A stretch of 64,000 nt of DNA from Bin80 sp026709335 (GCA_965200825.1 OZ241385.1:1736001-1800000), one strand, 5' to 3'; shown: positions 8,942 through 19,599, counted from the stretch's first letter. A program made the numbers and translations. The notes: generated from the letters alone by a model not told the origin.

Positions 8942-9556
8942 ATGCAATTTGCTTCGGAATCTGTCGAAAATTTGATTGAGCAATTTTCGAAGCTGCCTAC
9001 GATCGGACGCAAAAGCGCCCAACGTCTTGCCGCACACGTGCTAAAGATGCCCACATCGGAGGTGTCCAGGCTGGCGAATGCATTGCTGGAAGCCAAAGAA
9101 CGTGTACGGGAGTGTAGTATCTGCCGGAACGTGACCGACACAGAAATTTGTGTGATCTGTAGCTCCACCAAACGCGAATCGACTATCATCTGTGTGGTAC
9201 AAGATCCCGAGGATATTGTAGCTCTGGAGCGCACCGGCGAATACCGAGGCTTGTATCATGTCCTTGGCGGCGTGATTTCTCCATTGGACGGAGTTGGCCC
9301 CGACGACCTGCATATTCGTCCGCTGATTGAACGCATCGGTACACCCAACACCAGCGTCACCGAAATCATTCTTGCCTTGAGTCCTACTGTAGAAGGAGAT
9401 ACAACAGCACTCTACTTGACTCAGTTGCTGACACCTTTTTCCGTGAAGATTACCCGTTTGGCACGTGGAATTCCAGTTGGCTTAACCCTGACCTATGCAG
9501 ATGAAGCAACACTTTCACGGGCAATTGCCGGACGTGACACCATGTCAAAGCCATGA
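8942..9556 (+). CDS. recR: Recombination mediator RecR
   Basis: The 204-residue protein carries the helix-hairpin-helix LPTIGRKSAQRLA (18-30), a four-cysteine zinc finger (C58, C61, C70, C73), a Toprim domain beginning at about residue 80 (CVVQDPEDIVALE) and the C-terminal motif LARGIPVGLTLTYADEATL. RecR works with RecF or RecO to load RecA on gapped DNA. Length and motif order are normal. It ends only 8 bp from the stop of the convergent SDR gene, with no room for a separate terminator. Confidence 0.96.
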   Translation: MQFASESVENLIEQFSKLPTIGRKSAQRLAAHVLKMPTSEVSRLANALLEAKERVRECSICRNVTDTEICVICSSTKRESTIICVVQDPEDIVALERTGEYRGLYHVLGGVISPLDGVGPDDLHIRPLIERIGTPNTSVTEIILALSPTVEGDTTALYLTQLLTPFSVKITRLARGIPVGLTLTYADEATLSRAIAGRDTMSKP

Positions 9557-9564
9557 GCATTGCA

Positions 9565-10212
9565 TTAATGTCTGCCGTATGCATGTAATGCAGTTCCACG
9601 CAACGCCTGAGCAGATTCAAAACATAACTGAACTGCCATCTCCGCCAAGTCTTCAGCATGAACACCTGGACCGTTTCTGTCTCGGTATTGAATAACGGAT
9701 GGAGCTAAAGCATACGTATTCAGTGTTGAATATTCTGCTGCAACCGCCTCAATCAACCGAAGTAGCCCTGCCTTGCTGGCTGCATACGCTCCTCCCCGCG
9801 CAACTGCGGCTTCAAGACCTGATTGGGCACAAATGCCGATGATCGTACCACCGTTCTGAATCATATGCCTTGTTGCCTCCCGAAAACATAAAAAACTGGT
9901 GGTGAGATTAACACGCATCATACGCTCCCAATCCTCCAGCTTCGTATCCAGAAACGGCCACTCATTCCACATCCCAACTGCATGAACCAGAACATCCAGT
10001 TGATGGTACTCGCGCTGGATATGTTCAAATGCGTTGACAACCTCAACCTCGCTGGACAAATCCAGAGTCAGATCCTCCGTCCCTTCATTGCCAACCGACA
10101 CCACACGAGCATTAGCTTCTGCAAATCGTGTAATCAATCTCTGGCCCAAACGACCACCCCCACCGGTAATCACGACAACCTTATTCTCCAAGTTAGAACG
10201 GTTACATGTCAT
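9565..10212 (-). CDS. Short-chain dehydrogenase/reductase (SDR)
   Basis: The 215-residue protein has the NAD(P) fold start NKVVVITGGGGRLGQRL and the catalytic YAASK pair (in GGAYAASKAGLLRL). The open frame extends upstream to 10296, but the ATG at 10212 is chosen because it places the start 11 bp inside the end of the upstream gene and next to the Rossmann motif, leaving no unusual N-terminal extension. The SDR is short (family usually about 250), and the substrate-binding loop after ALAPSVI is reduced. The substrate is unknown. It is probably co-transcribed with the lipoprotein gene upstream. Confidence 0.8.
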   Translation of the reverse strand: MTCNRSNLENKVVVITGGGGRLGQRLITRFAEANARVVSVGNEGTEDLTLDLSSEVEVVNAFEHIQREYHQLDVLVHAVGMWNEWPFLDTKLEDWERMMRVNLTTSFLCFREATRHMIQNGGTIIGICAQSGLEAAVARGGAYAASKAGLLRLIEAVAAEYSTLNTYALAPSVIQYRDRNGPGVHAEDLAEMAVQLCFESAQALRGTALHAYGRH

Positions 10213-10672
10213 TTGTGTCTCCACCTGTCTCGGGAATTGAATCGGCCGATGTATGATCGTGCACAATCCGCCATCCGTCCTCTGTATGCTCGGCAATCAA
10301 CGTAAATAAACCTGAGAGTTGATCATCGGATCGTTCCAATGTGTAAGCACCGAATACCATTGCATGCCGAGATCCAAGCATGCGGATTTCTCGGAGATCA
10401 AATGAAAGGTGCCCCATTGCTTCAAGATCAGGATAAGTTCTGCGATATCTCTCCAGAGTGGATTGCCAGCCCCGCACTTCCCCTCCTGATCCCACAAAAC
10501 GAAGGCTGTCACTGTTGAGATATCCCTGCATAAACGTTTCGATGTCTCCGGCATTCCATGCATTCTGCTGCTTCTGCAAGATATGTCGGAGTTCCTCTTG
10601 GGGAGGAGTTGTACAGCTACTGAACACTCCAGTGAAGAGGATAGCTGTCAAAAAGTACATAAATCTGAACAT
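10202..10672 (-). CDS. NTF2-like (SnoaL/DUF4440-type) lipoprotein
   Basis: The 156-residue product starts with a lipoprotein signal peptide whose lipobox is FSSC (Cys20). The mature part looks like an NTF2-like cone fold: a helix with QQNAWNAGDIETFMQGY, then strands with LRFVGSGGEVRGWQSTLERYR and a final strand GWRIVHDHTS. Proteins of this type are often small enzymes or ligand-binding proteins. Here it would be anchored in a membrane on the periplasmic side. It overlaps the SDR gene downstream by 11 bp and is divergent from sprA. Confidence 0.75.
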   Translation of the reverse strand: MFRFMYFLTAILFTGVFSSCTTPPQEELRHILQKQQNAWNAGDIETFMQGYLNSDSLRFVGSGGEVRGWQSTLERYRRTYPDLEAMGHLSFDLREIRMLGSRHAMVFGAYTLERSDDQLSGLFTLIAEHTEDGWRIVHDHTSADSIPETGGDTNDM

Positions 10673-10816
10673 GGTTATTTACATTACGTTGCACCGCAAA
10701 GAACACTGAGTGCCTTTAACCTACAAAAAAGAACCCTTATATCTGCATTTATTGATACGAGCACAAAGAGCAAAAGCTACGAACAACAGAGCATGCATGG
10801 CTCGTCAACAGGATAA

Positions 10817-13800
10817 ATGCACCTGAACGTACGCCAAATTTCTGTGATACCCCAACTGGTGGTATACTCCGTTGGTACCCTGCTGGTTTGGGTTCTCCTG
10901 GCACATGCTGCCGCCCAGGGAGATCATTCCCGAAATGGATTTCATGGGAATGTACCCGCAGACACCGACAGCGTCACACTGCATCAGGTGGATTCGCTTC
11001 GGGCATTACTTTCCCGTTTGGGTCGTGATTCGGTCCGAAACATGGTCCTGAACTTGGGCCTGGACAGCCTTCTTCTCGTCCAGATTGATTCACTTGCGCC
11101 AATCGATACGAACGAACGTGCAAAACGATACTTCTCAGCCCTGACACGCCCCAGACTTAGCACCAGTATCTTTCCCCAACAACGACGGTCGCTAGGGGCT
11201 GAACCATTTAACGGTTGGAATCATCAAATTGAGCTTGACAGTACCTCGGGATCATTCTATAGAATCAGAGAGCAGGTCGCGGAAAAAGATGTTCGACATA
11301 CCATTCGTGTCACTCGAGAACAATATCGAGCTGAAAAACTTTCGCAAAGCCTTGATCGAAACTGGCGCCAGCTTCTTGATCGGAGAAGAAGCCTGCAGGA
11401 TCGACAACGCAGAGGACTGGGATTATCAATTTCTGTACCGGGAGGACGCGAAAGTGGGTTCTCGACTATTTTTGGCAAGAATGAAGTGGACCTCCGTGTC
11501 AATGGTAGTGCAGATATCCGACCCGCATTCATCTACGAAAAGAATGCTCAGCAGGCAATCCTGGGCCAGGGCGCACAGGTGACGCCAGAATTTCGTATGG
11601 ATTTACGACTGGGAGTGACGGGCACCATCGGCGACAAAATGAAAGTCAATGTAGATTGGGATACAAACCGCGACTTTGACTTTCAGAACCAACTTGAATT
11701 GGCGTATACCGGATACGAGGACGAAATTATCCAGAGTATTGAAGCTGGAAATGTCTTCCTTCAGACCCCTTCCACCCTGATTCGAGGCGGGCAAAGCCTG
11801 TTTGGAATCAAATCTGAATTTCAGTTGGGGACCTTGCGACTCACAACTGTGGTCAGTCAGCAGGAAGGGCAATCTAACAGCCTTTCACTAGATGGTGGTG
11901 CAGAGACATCTACTTTTAGTCGACGACCAACAGACTATAGTCAGCGAAAATATTATTTTCTGAGTTATTACTTTCGCAATCGATGGAATGATGCGTTAAG
12001 CAACCCTCCGAACATCATCCTTGACGCAATTTTTTCACATATCACTGATATTGAGGTCTGGAAGTTGACTCCCGTAGGCCCCGAAGAGCAAAATGTTCGG
12101 CAAGTGGTTGCCGTTGTAGATTTGGGGGAACCCCCGCAATTGATTCAGGAGGCGGACCGCTATACCCAGGAGCGTCATCCTAACGGTGACCTAGACCAGT
12201 ATGATCAGGCCGAACTGCAAAACGAGTTGCGGGCGGGCGCCGCCGTGCCACAGGATTATCTGGAAAGTGGTGCGATGGAGCAACCTCTCACGATCGTTGA
12301 CTACCAGGTCGGACAGTTCAAGAAGCTGGAGATTGGACGCGATTACGATCTGGACGCGGGGCTGGGGTACATCACATTGAAACAGACCATTCAGGAGAGT
12401 GAGGCGCTCGCTGTATCCTTCCGCTATCTTGCTGGGGGAAGAGAGGTTCAGGTTGGTGATTTTTCTAGTCAAACTGGTGGTGGAGATAACAGCCAGACCG
12501 GAGACCGGCTCGTCTTGAAATTGCTTAAACCCGTCAATCTCCAGCAACCGGCAAACCTGGACAAACCGGATCAACTCAATCCGGCAGCATGGTACCTGGA
12601 AATGCGGAACATCTATGAGTTGAGTCGTGGGCTTCTGCCTTCCGAATTTGAGTTGAATATCAGTTTTGAACCGCCTGGCCGCGCTTCCACAGAAACAATT
12701 CCCGGGGTTACCGGACAGCAGACCCTGCTTCAGGTACTTGGACTTGACCGACTCAATGAAGACGGTGCCTCAAACCCGGATAACCTGTTTGACTTTCTGC
12801 CGAATTATTCAATTATCCCTGGCGATGGGCTATTGATTTTCCCATACCTGGAACCCTTCGGGAGACGAATGGAGGCCTTGATTGATGCCAGTGGCCTTGA
12901 TGAACAGGAAAAGGCGGAGGCAAAAGATCTCTACGTGTTTGATGAGCTTTATACACAAAAACGCGTGAACGCAATCCGGAATACGGCAAAAAATGTATAC
13001 CTGATTGCAGGCTCTCACAAAGGAGGTATTCCTTCCTTTTATGACCTTAAAGCCTATTCAGGCTTGATTGAGGGATCTGTACGGGTGACCTCGGGAGGAA
13101 ACACACTGATTGAGGGAAGCGATTATATTGTTGACTATTTGGGAGGAACAGTTACGATCATTAATAATTCCTATCTCATTGCCGGACGAGATATCGAAAT
13201 TGAATATGAAGAAAACGCATTTATCAACCTCCAGCAGAAAACACTCCTGGGAGCCCGGCTGGAATATCTTCCAAGTGAAGAGTTTTCAGCAGGCGGAACA
13301 ATTATGCGTCTCAATCAAAAATCCATTACCGATAAATTCCGTGTTGGTGACGAACCAATCTCGAATATGATCTGGGGGATCGACTCACGGCTTGAGTTGG
13401 AACCCCAGTGGCTTACCCGAATGATTGACTGGCTCCCTCTCATCCAAACGAAGGAACCCAGTTCCCTCTTAGTTGCCGGAGAATTTGCACAACTACGTCC
13501 GAGTCATGTGCTGACAAATGCCTTCAAGGATCAGCGGAGGTTGCTACGGAAAGATGGGCGTGATTTTTATCCGGATGAAACACAAGGGATCTCGTATGTA
13601 GATGACTTTGAAGGATTCGAAAACCTGATTTCTCTCACTCGTCAAGGGGCTTGGCTCTTGAGTAGTGCACCTGTCATTGGCGTCACTGATGAGTCAAGTG
13701 GACTCGAAAAAGATCTCACCAATGACGGGCGCGGAGTGATGGGCTGGTACACACTCAATGCATCCTCGTTAGAGCAGTTTTCAGGTGACATCCCACTTGC

Positions 13801-16800
13801 GGTGCAGCTGGTAAGTCCACAACAAGTCTTTCCGAACAGGGAAACACTTCAAAGTGAACGGATTCTAACAACCCTTGACCTCTATTTTTCTCCGCATGGA
13901 CGCGGTCCGTACAACTATAACCGGGATCTTGGTCGCTTTCTAGATAATCCAAAAGAAGCTTGGGGGGGCATGACTCAACGCCTCACCGAAGGCAATACTG
14001 ACTTCACTGCAAAGAATATTGAGTTTGTGGAATTTGTAATGCGGCCATTCCCGGAAGCGGGTGAAACGAACCGAGATGCAAAGTTACTCATTGATATCGG
14101 ACGAATCAGTGAAGATATTATCCCGGATAACAAACTGAACACAGAGGATGGCCTGTCCCTCTCAGAGGTTGGAAGCGTCGGGACGCTTGCAAGATTGTCT
14201 ACCGGGCAACAAAATCAAAGTATCAATCCGATTGACGGTAATGAGCGAATTACCGAAGACCTTGGTTTGGACGGCCTCCCCTCGTTCCCCAACAATAAAT
14301 TTGAACAGGAAGGGGGAGCTGGGACCGAACAGTTTGTGTTTGCTGATTTTCTCGCATCACTGAACAATACCGTCAGTGTCCGATATCCCGAATACCTGGC
14401 CCGAGAAAAAGCAAAAGCACTTCTGGACCCCTCCGCAGATGACTACTACTATTTTCTGAACGAGAGTTTCTTTGGCAATCGTCAATTCTTCCCGGGTGGA
14501 GCCAGCATTCAGGAAAGGTTTACCCGATTTTTTCCAGGACATGAATTGAATACATTCGATGCTCACAGTAAACTCGGCCCTCCCGGGGAAAATACAGGTA
14601 ATTCTCGTGTCCCAGATACGGAAGATATTAACCTGAACTCGGCCTCTGATACAGACAACAGTTATTTTCAGTACGAAATTCCTCTCAACCTTGCAATTCT
14701 TGACGAACTCGCCCGCCCCGAGAATACTGATGATTTTATCATCAACGAAATTGAATCTCCCAATAGCGGGGGAACCGGATGGTACCTGGTTCGAATTCCT
14801 GTGAGGAGTTTTACCCGACGTGTCGGAGGAATTCAGGATTTCACACTCATGGAATCAATTCGCGTCTGGACGACCGGGCATACATCCCCAATTACTGTAC
14901 GCTTTGCAACCCTTGAACTGGTCGGAAGTCAATGGAGAGCCAGTGAAGTCATTAATGCAACCAATGCGAATGGGGAGATGATTCCCCCTGAAGATCCAAT
15001 CACGGGAGCACGCATCACCATTGAAAGCGTGAATAACGAGGAAAATCCTACTTATGAAATCCCCAAGGGGGCTGTCAGAAATCGCATTCGTGACGCTCAA
15101 TCAGGCTCCATTCGTGATGCCAGAGAACAGTCTATGGTTATCCGTGCGAGCCAGCTTCGCCCCAATCGACATCTAGCCGTCTATCGCACCTATACTTCAT
15201 CCCAAGACCTTCTCCGATACAATAACCTGCGCATGTTTGTCCACATGAATGGTCAGATCAATAATCGACCGCTCTTGGCAGAAGATCGCGGAGTAGTGAA
15301 ATTTTTCATCCGACTAGGGGCAAACGAAGAGACTGATTACTATGAATATGAACAACCACTGACCCCGAGTCCTCTCAGCGAGATGCCTTCAGAGTCCAAC
15401 CTGAGAGCGGATTACCTGTGGCGCACTAACCAGCCCAACCCGGATGCTGAAGGAGAAGCCTTTATTGATCTGAATTCAGTAAACATCGTACTGAGTTCCT
15501 TGAACCAGATGAAATTCCTGCGAGATACATATGAGGATGAGGCAGGAGCCGGGTTTGACCCCAATGAAGTTTTCTGGAGTGATGAGCATGCGAATTTTCA
15601 GTCTGCTATTGCTGAATTCGCCCCCCCTGGAACACGAATCGGAGTCCGCGGAACTCCAAGTCTGAATCGAATCACAACGATTGCGATTGGAGTCCGTAAT
15701 ACATCAGAAGAAGGAGAGGTTCTCGATGACGTGAATGTCTGGGTCAATGAGCTTCGAATGTCTGGATATGATCAGGAAGTCGGATATGCAGCCTATGGCA
15801 CAGCGGATGTCAAGTTAGCTGATTTAGCTCGTGTAAAGCTTTCTATGAGGGCTCAATCAGATGGATTTGGCGCCCTTTCCAGTACTCTAGCTGACCGCGA
15901 GCAACTCAATGTCCAGAACTGGACTGTCAATTCCCAATTTAGTGTTGACAAGTTTATCCCCGAACGATTCGGTTGGGGATTACCTGTCAGCATGGAAGTG
16001 AAAGAAAATTCCAGTATCCCACGATTTGACCCGAACCGCGGAGACATTCGCGTTACCAGTCTCCAAAACGCGATTGCAGCAGATTCAACCTTGACCAGCG
16101 AGGAAGTTGCGAACCTGCAACAGGAAATCCGTGAAGAAGCGCAGACATTTTCCAGAACTTCTTCTTATTCTGCACGAATTGGCAAGAGTGGATCCAGATC
16201 CCGATTACTACGAAATACTGTAGACGGCCTGGCATTCAGCTATTCTTACTCAAATTCAGAAGGACGTACACCTTCCCAGAAATTTCGAACTTCCTGGCGA
16301 TGGAATACATCGATTGATTATCGACTACAGGTTAGAAGTCCTCGTGTTCTACGATTATTTGGCTGGTTGGAGGAAGTTCCTGTACTGAGGTTACTGAGTA
16401 ATATAGGGCTGAATTATCTTCCTGCTTCGCTGGATTATAGCCTCAGTGCAAATCGAACGGTCTCGTCTTCAAAACAGCGTCCGGATCCGGTTCGCCAGCG
16501 TGCATCCGGGTTACCTGAGAATGTGCAGTTTCCAGTTCGATCACAGCATCAATTCTCGCATAGCCGGCGCTTCAACTTCCGATACAGCCCATTTAGTTTT
16601 CTGGATCTGGGAATTGAATCCAATACAGACCAGAGCCTAAATGCAATTGGAGTGGATACGCTTTATTCGGTCATTCTGATTGATTCAGTCGGAGCAGAAT
16701 CTGTACTGGATAATACCAGATTATCCTCCTTGATTCAGGATGGATCTATTGACAGCACGCAGATCGGTGTGAATGCATTTGAGTTGGCGGACCTTCAGCA

Positions 16801-18739
16801 TCGAAATTTTGGGCGGGTCTTCCGTCAGGCGCTTGGTGGGAGTGTCGCCGGGGCACCCGGCATCCGACCCGAATCCTACTCATCCCGATTCAACGCCACC
16901 TTCAGGCCCCGCCTCCAAAACTATCCGGCCTTGTCCTGGATACAGGTGCAGGATGTCGGGTACTCAATAAATTTCAACTGGTCAAATGGATCGGTAGGAA
17001 GCAGTACCGGAGCCCAGACTAGTCTTTCCGGCTCATATCGTGCAGGACTTACTCTGAACTCTCAACAACTGTTTCAAAAATTTGGCTTTTATCAACGATT
17101 GCAGAATGCCCAGCGCGCCGCTCAATCTGCCGCACAGTCTCGGCGGGCACAAAAACAGGAGGAAAAACGACTACGCCGGGAAGAAAAGCGCCTGGAACGA
17201 GAACGACAAAGACAAGCAGAGACCGACACCACTGTAACTGATGTAACTGTGCCCGAAGTGTCAGAAGAGCCAGCGGAAGCTGGAATGCCGGGTGTGGGAG
17301 AAATACCTTTCGTGGAAGTGGAAGATACTACCAGAGAAACTCGAAGGCGACGACTTCCTCCCGGCTTGACTCCCAAGGCAATGAGTCGACGATTGCTGCT
17401 TGCACTTACAGGATTAAGTGATGTATCCATTACCTATAATGGTACACGCCAAAGCTCAGCCAACAATGTCGGCGTACTTGATGAGTCCGGAGACGTAAAT
17501 GTTCACTACAGTTTATACGACGCCTTGATTAATGGTGAAGGGCCATCCCTGAGATATCGACTGGGATTAGATCGAACGATTACTCCTGAAGATGGACGTG
17601 TAATCAATGATCGATTTCAGGTCACGGATGCGCTCAGCGATGCGGATCGATGGTCTGGTCGAGCTTCCCTGACCCTATCCCAACAACTGCGGGTGACCTT
17701 CAACTGGCGGATGGAGGAGAGTCAGCAGGAAAATCTTACGTATCGCATTCTTGAAACAGGTCAGCCGGGGGCAGATACTACCCGGACAGGTGACATCTCT
17801 GTGTCTGCCTGGTCTTTTTCTGCCTCTTACATAGATTTATTCAGATCGCAACTTGATCAGTATCGTCTGGATTGTGGGGAAGCATGTTCTTCCGGTATCT
17901 TACTTCCTGATACCTTGCAATCCACAGTTCTGACTAACCGTCAGGTATATTCCAGCTTCCAATCCAGCTACCTTGTGCTTGGAGCTCGTGGCCGAATGCC
18001 CATCCCCCTCCCCAGTTGGAACATAAGCTATACAGGGATATCAAAGTGGCCCTTAATTCGATTGCTTTTCCAAAATGCCACTTTGCGCCATGGCTACTCC
18101 AGTACTTTTTCAGCTGATTTCAGGTCAAACCTCCGTGGTGGAGAGCTGGATAATTTCAGTTTGGGAGGAGGCCAGGTGATTTCTTTTGTCGTTCCCGGAG
18201 AGGAAGTAGATGCCGTACGTATCAATGAACGGTTTCAACCATTGATTGCTGTGGATCTCACGCTTAAAGGAAATATCCAGACAAGCATAGCCTGGAACAA
18301 GACAAACTCCTACTCATTGAGTACAACGAACAATGTGGTCAACGAAAACCGAAGTAATGAAATCTCTATTACGGCATCTTGGGCCAAATCAGGTTTGAGG
18401 CTTCCATTTTTTCGGCGCACGCTCAACAATCGTATCAATTTCTCACTTTCACTATCTCGAATTGCAAACGATGACAGGAGTTTCTACATTCGTCGAGCTA
18501 TGGAAGTAGCTGCGCTTGATCCAGACTTTGATGTGTCATTGGTACTTGAAGAGCCCTACGTAGATGTGCTCACCAGTACATCTCGAATTCAGATACAACC
18601 AAAGATTGCCTACCAGTTCAGTAATGTTGTTTCAGCAGATATGTTTGTTCAGTATGAAGACTTCATTGGAGACAGTCGAAGACTCCCTTACACTACCATT
18701 AACGGCGGATTTAATTTTCGCGTGAATTTCTCTCACTAA
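10817..18739 (+). CDS. sprA: SprA, outer-membrane translocon of the type IX secretion system
   Basis: At 2640 residues this is the giant beta-barrel protein SprA, the T9SS pore through which proteins with C-terminal sorting domains cross the outer membrane. The N-terminal hydrophobic segment (LVVYSVGTLLVWVLLAHAAAQG) is a signal peptide. Repeated SprA N-terminal modules are visible, for example KMKVNVDWDTNRDFDFQNQL (about 274-293) with EIIQSIEAGNVFLQTPSTLI soon after. Long beta-rich regions with plug-like segments follow to the final strand GGFNFRVNFSH, which ends with an aromatic-poor but barrel-like terminus. A highly charged helical insert (about residues 2095-2137) interrupts the C-terminal part. 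The lipB gene starts 2 bp after the stop. Confidence 0.95.
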   Translation: MHLNVRQISVIPQLVVYSVGTLLVWVLLAHAAAQGDHSRNGFHGNVPADTDSVTLHQVDSLRALLSRLGRDSVRNMVLNLGLDSLLLVQIDSLAPIDTNERAKRYFSALTRPRLSTSIFPQQRRSLGAEPFNGWNHQIELDSTSGSFYRIREQVAEKDVRHTIRVTREQYRAEKLSQSLDRNWRQLLDRRRSLQDRQRRGLGLSISVPGGRESGFSTIFGKNEVDLRVNGSADIRPAFIYEKNAQQAILGQGAQVTPEFRMDLRLGVTGTIGDKMKVNVDWDTNRDFDFQNQLELAYTGYEDEIIQSIEAGNVFLQTPSTLIRGGQSLFGIKSEFQLGTLRLTTVVSQQEGQSNSLSLDGGAETSTFSRRPTDYSQRKYYFLSYYFRNRWNDALSNPPNIILDAIFSHITDIEVWKLTPVGPEEQNVRQVVAVVDLGEPPQLIQEADRYTQERHPNGDLDQYDQAELQNELRAGAAVPQDYLESGAMEQPLTIVDYQVGQFKKLEIGRDYDLDAGLGYITLKQTIQESEALAVSFRYLAGGREVQVGDFSSQTGGGDNSQTGDRLVLKLLKPVNLQQPANLDKPDQLNPAAWYLEMRNIYELSRGLLPSEFELNISFEPPGRASTETIPGVTGQQTLLQVLGLDRLNEDGASNPDNLFDFLPNYSIIPGDGLLIFPYLEPFGRRMEALIDASGLDEQEKAEAKDLYVFDELYTQKRVNAIRNTAKNVYLIAGSHKGGIPSFYDLKAYSGLIEGSVRVTSGGNTLIEGSDYIVDYLGGTVTIINNSYLIAGRDIEIEYEENAFINLQQKTLLGARLEYLPSEEFSAGGTIMRLNQKSITDKFRVGDEPISNMIWGIDSRLELEPQWLTRMIDWLPLIQTKEPSSLLVAGEFAQLRPSHVLTNAFKDQRRLLRKDGRDFYPDETQGISYVDDFEGFENLISLTRQGAWLLSSAPVIGVTDESSGLEKDLTNDGRGVMGWYTLNASSLEQFSGDIPLAVQLVSPQQVFPNRETLQSERILTTLDLYFSPHGRGPYNYNRDLGRFLDNPKEAWGGMTQRLTEGNTDFTAKNIEFVEFVMRPFPEAGETNRDAKLLIDIGRISEDIIPDNKLNTEDGLSLSEVGSVGTLARLSTGQQNQSINPIDGNERITEDLGLDGLPSFPNNKFEQEGGAGTEQFVFADFLASLNNTVSVRYPEYLAREKAKALLDPSADDYYYFLNESFFGNRQFFPGGASIQERFTRFFPGHELNTFDAHSKLGPPGENTGNSRVPDTEDINLNSASDTDNSYFQYEIPLNLAILDELARPENTDDFIINEIESPNSGGTGWYLVRIPVRSFTRRVGGIQDFTLMESIRVWTTGHTSPITVRFATLELVGSQWRASEVINATNANGEMIPPEDPITGARITIESVNNEENPTYEIPKGAVRNRIRDAQSGSIRDAREQSMVIRASQLRPNRHLAVYRTYTSSQDLLRYNNLRMFVHMNGQINNRPLLAEDRGVVKFFIRLGANEETDYYEYEQPLTPSPLSEMPSESNLRADYLWRTNQPNPDAEGEAFIDLNSVNIVLSSLNQMKFLRDTYEDEAGAGFDPNEVFWSDEHANFQSAIAEFAPPGTRIGVRGTPSLNRITTIAIGVRNTSEEGEVLDDVNVWVNELRMSGYDQEVGYAAYGTADVKLADLARVKLSMRAQSDGFGALSSTLADREQLNVQNWTVNSQFSVDKFIPERFGWGLPVSMEVKENSSIPRFDPNRGDIRVTSLQNAIAADSTLTSEEVANLQQEIREEAQTFSRTSSYSARIGKSGSRSRLLRNTVDGLAFSYSYSNSEGRTPSQKFRTSWRWNTSIDYRLQVRSPRVLRLFGWLEEVPVLRLLSNIGLNYLPASLDYSLSANRTVSSSKQRPDPVRQRASGLPENVQFPVRSQHQFSHSRRFNFRYSPFSFLDLGIESNTDQSLNAIGVDTLYSVILIDSVGAESVLDNTRLSSLIQDGSIDSTQIGVNAFELADLQHRNFGRVFRQALGGSVAGAPGIRPESYSSRFNATFRPRLQNYPALSWIQVQDVGYSINFNWSNGSVGSSTGAQTSLSGSYRAGLTLNSQQLFQKFGFYQRLQNAQRAAQSAAQSRRAQKQEEKRLRREEKRLERERQRQAETDTTVTDVTVPEVSEEPAEAGMPGVGEIPFVEVEDTTRETRRRRLPPGLTPKAMSRRLLLALTGLSDVSITYNGTRQSSANNVGVLDESGDVNVHYSLYDALINGEGPSLRYRLGLDRTITPEDGRVINDRFQVTDALSDADRWSGRASLTLSQQLRVTFNWRMEESQQENLTYRILETGQPGADTTRTGDISVSAWSFSASYIDLFRSQLDQYRLDCGEACSSGILLPDTLQSTVLTNRQVYSSFQSSYLVLGARGRMPIPLPSWNISYTGISKWPLIRLLFQNATLRHGYSSTFSADFRSNLRGGELDNFSLGGGQVISFVVPGEEVDAVRINERFQPLIAVDLTLKGNIQTSIAWNKTNSYSLSTTNNVVNENRSNEISITASWAKSGLRLPFFRRTLNNRINFSLSLSRIANDDRSFYIRRAMEVAALDPDFDVSLVLEEPYVDVLTSTSRIQIQPKIAYQFSNVVSADMFVQYEDFIGDSRRLPYTTINGGFNFRVNFSH

Positions 18740-18740
18740 G

Positions 18741-19493
18741 GTGTTGCATCTGGAGCATGTTGTAGCCTGTCATCTGGGGTGTGTGGCTTATCGGCCAACC
18801 TGGGAACTTCAGGAGGCAATCAAACGACGCCTGATTCAGGCGAAAAAAGACGATAAGCGCCTTCCTCATATACTACTTTTGCTTGAGCATCCGCCAGTGT
18901 TCACAATGGGAAAAAGTGGAGACGACACACATTTGCTCGCACCTGGCAATGCCGAGGTCGTATATATTGACCGAGGTGGGGATGTTACCTATCACGGGCC
19001 CGGTCAACTAGTCGTATACTTCCTGCTGGATCTCGCTCGATTCTACCGAGATCTCCACCGATTTATGCGTAACCTTGAGGAAATCATCCTCCGCACCCTT
19101 GTCGAATACAACCTGACAGGATTCCGTGTGCCAGGGCGTACGGGAGTTTGGGTTGGTCCAGAGGGTTTTGAAAGAAAAATTTGTGCTTTCGGCATTCATG
19201 CGAGTCGCTGGGTGACAACGCATGGCTTAGCATTGAACGTGAACCCGGATCTGAATTACTTCAGTCGAATCATGCCATGCGGGATTACCGACCGGGGGGT
19301 CACTTCTATGGTCCAGGAGTTGAGTAAGCCATGCAACACCGAGACGATCTCCGATGATATCGTCCGTCACTTTGATGAAGTATTTGGAGCTGTGTCCCGG
19401 GTGCTTCATAACAACGAAGCATACATATACTTGGAGCAACTGACCGGCCACGAACATCTCGAGGAATTCCTGAGAAACTCAACGACGCAATAA
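18741..19493 (+). CDS. lipB: Octanoyl-[ACP]:protein N-octanoyltransferase LipB
   Basis: The 250-residue enzyme transfers octanoyl groups from acyl carrier protein to lipoyl domains, the first step of lipoate synthesis. Conserved elements are RGGDVTYHGPGQLVVY (78-93), RKICAFGIH with Lys146, HGLALNVNPDL and the catalytic Cys180 in RIMPCGI. The start is GTG at 18741, two bases after the sprA stop; TTG at 18744 is an alternative. The C-terminal about 30 residues extend beyond the usual end. No lipA is present nearby. Confidence 0.95.
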   Translation: MLHLEHVVACHLGCVAYRPTWELQEAIKRRLIQAKKDDKRLPHILLLLEHPPVFTMGKSGDDTHLLAPGNAEVVYIDRGGDVTYHGPGQLVVYFLLDLARFYRDLHRFMRNLEEIILRTLVEYNLTGFRVPGRTGVWVGPEGFERKICAFGIHASRWVTTHGLALNVNPDLNYFSRIMPCGITDRGVTSMVQELSKPCNTETISDDIVRHFDEVFGAVSRVLHNNEAYIYLEQLTGHEHLEEFLRNSTTQ

Positions 19494-19559
19494 ATTCAAA
19501 TCCGTGGAATTCGTACATTGAGGCGGTGTCGCGTCGAGCTCTAAAATTCCTTGTTCCTT

Positions 19560-19599
19560 TTGTACTTCCCCCAAAAACTTCAGCTCAGGGGAAGTACAA
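19560..19599. terminator. Long hairpin between lipB and propeller gene copy 1
   Basis: A perfect 12-bp stem TTGTACTTCCCC (19560-19571) pairs with GGGGAAGTACAA (19588-19599), with a 16-nt loop. It sits between the convergent ends of lipB and propeller copy 1. A hairpin with a homologous but compensated stem lies at the same side of propeller copy 2 (25409-25448). Neither has a true U-tail, so it is a 3' structure or factor-assisted terminator rather than a textbook intrinsic terminator. Confidence 0.55.

Noticed and set aside
10817..18739. sprA as a possible giant adhesin
   Set aside because: The SprA N-terminal modules and barrel character throughout fit the T9SS translocon, and it lacks adhesin repeats or a sorting tail.
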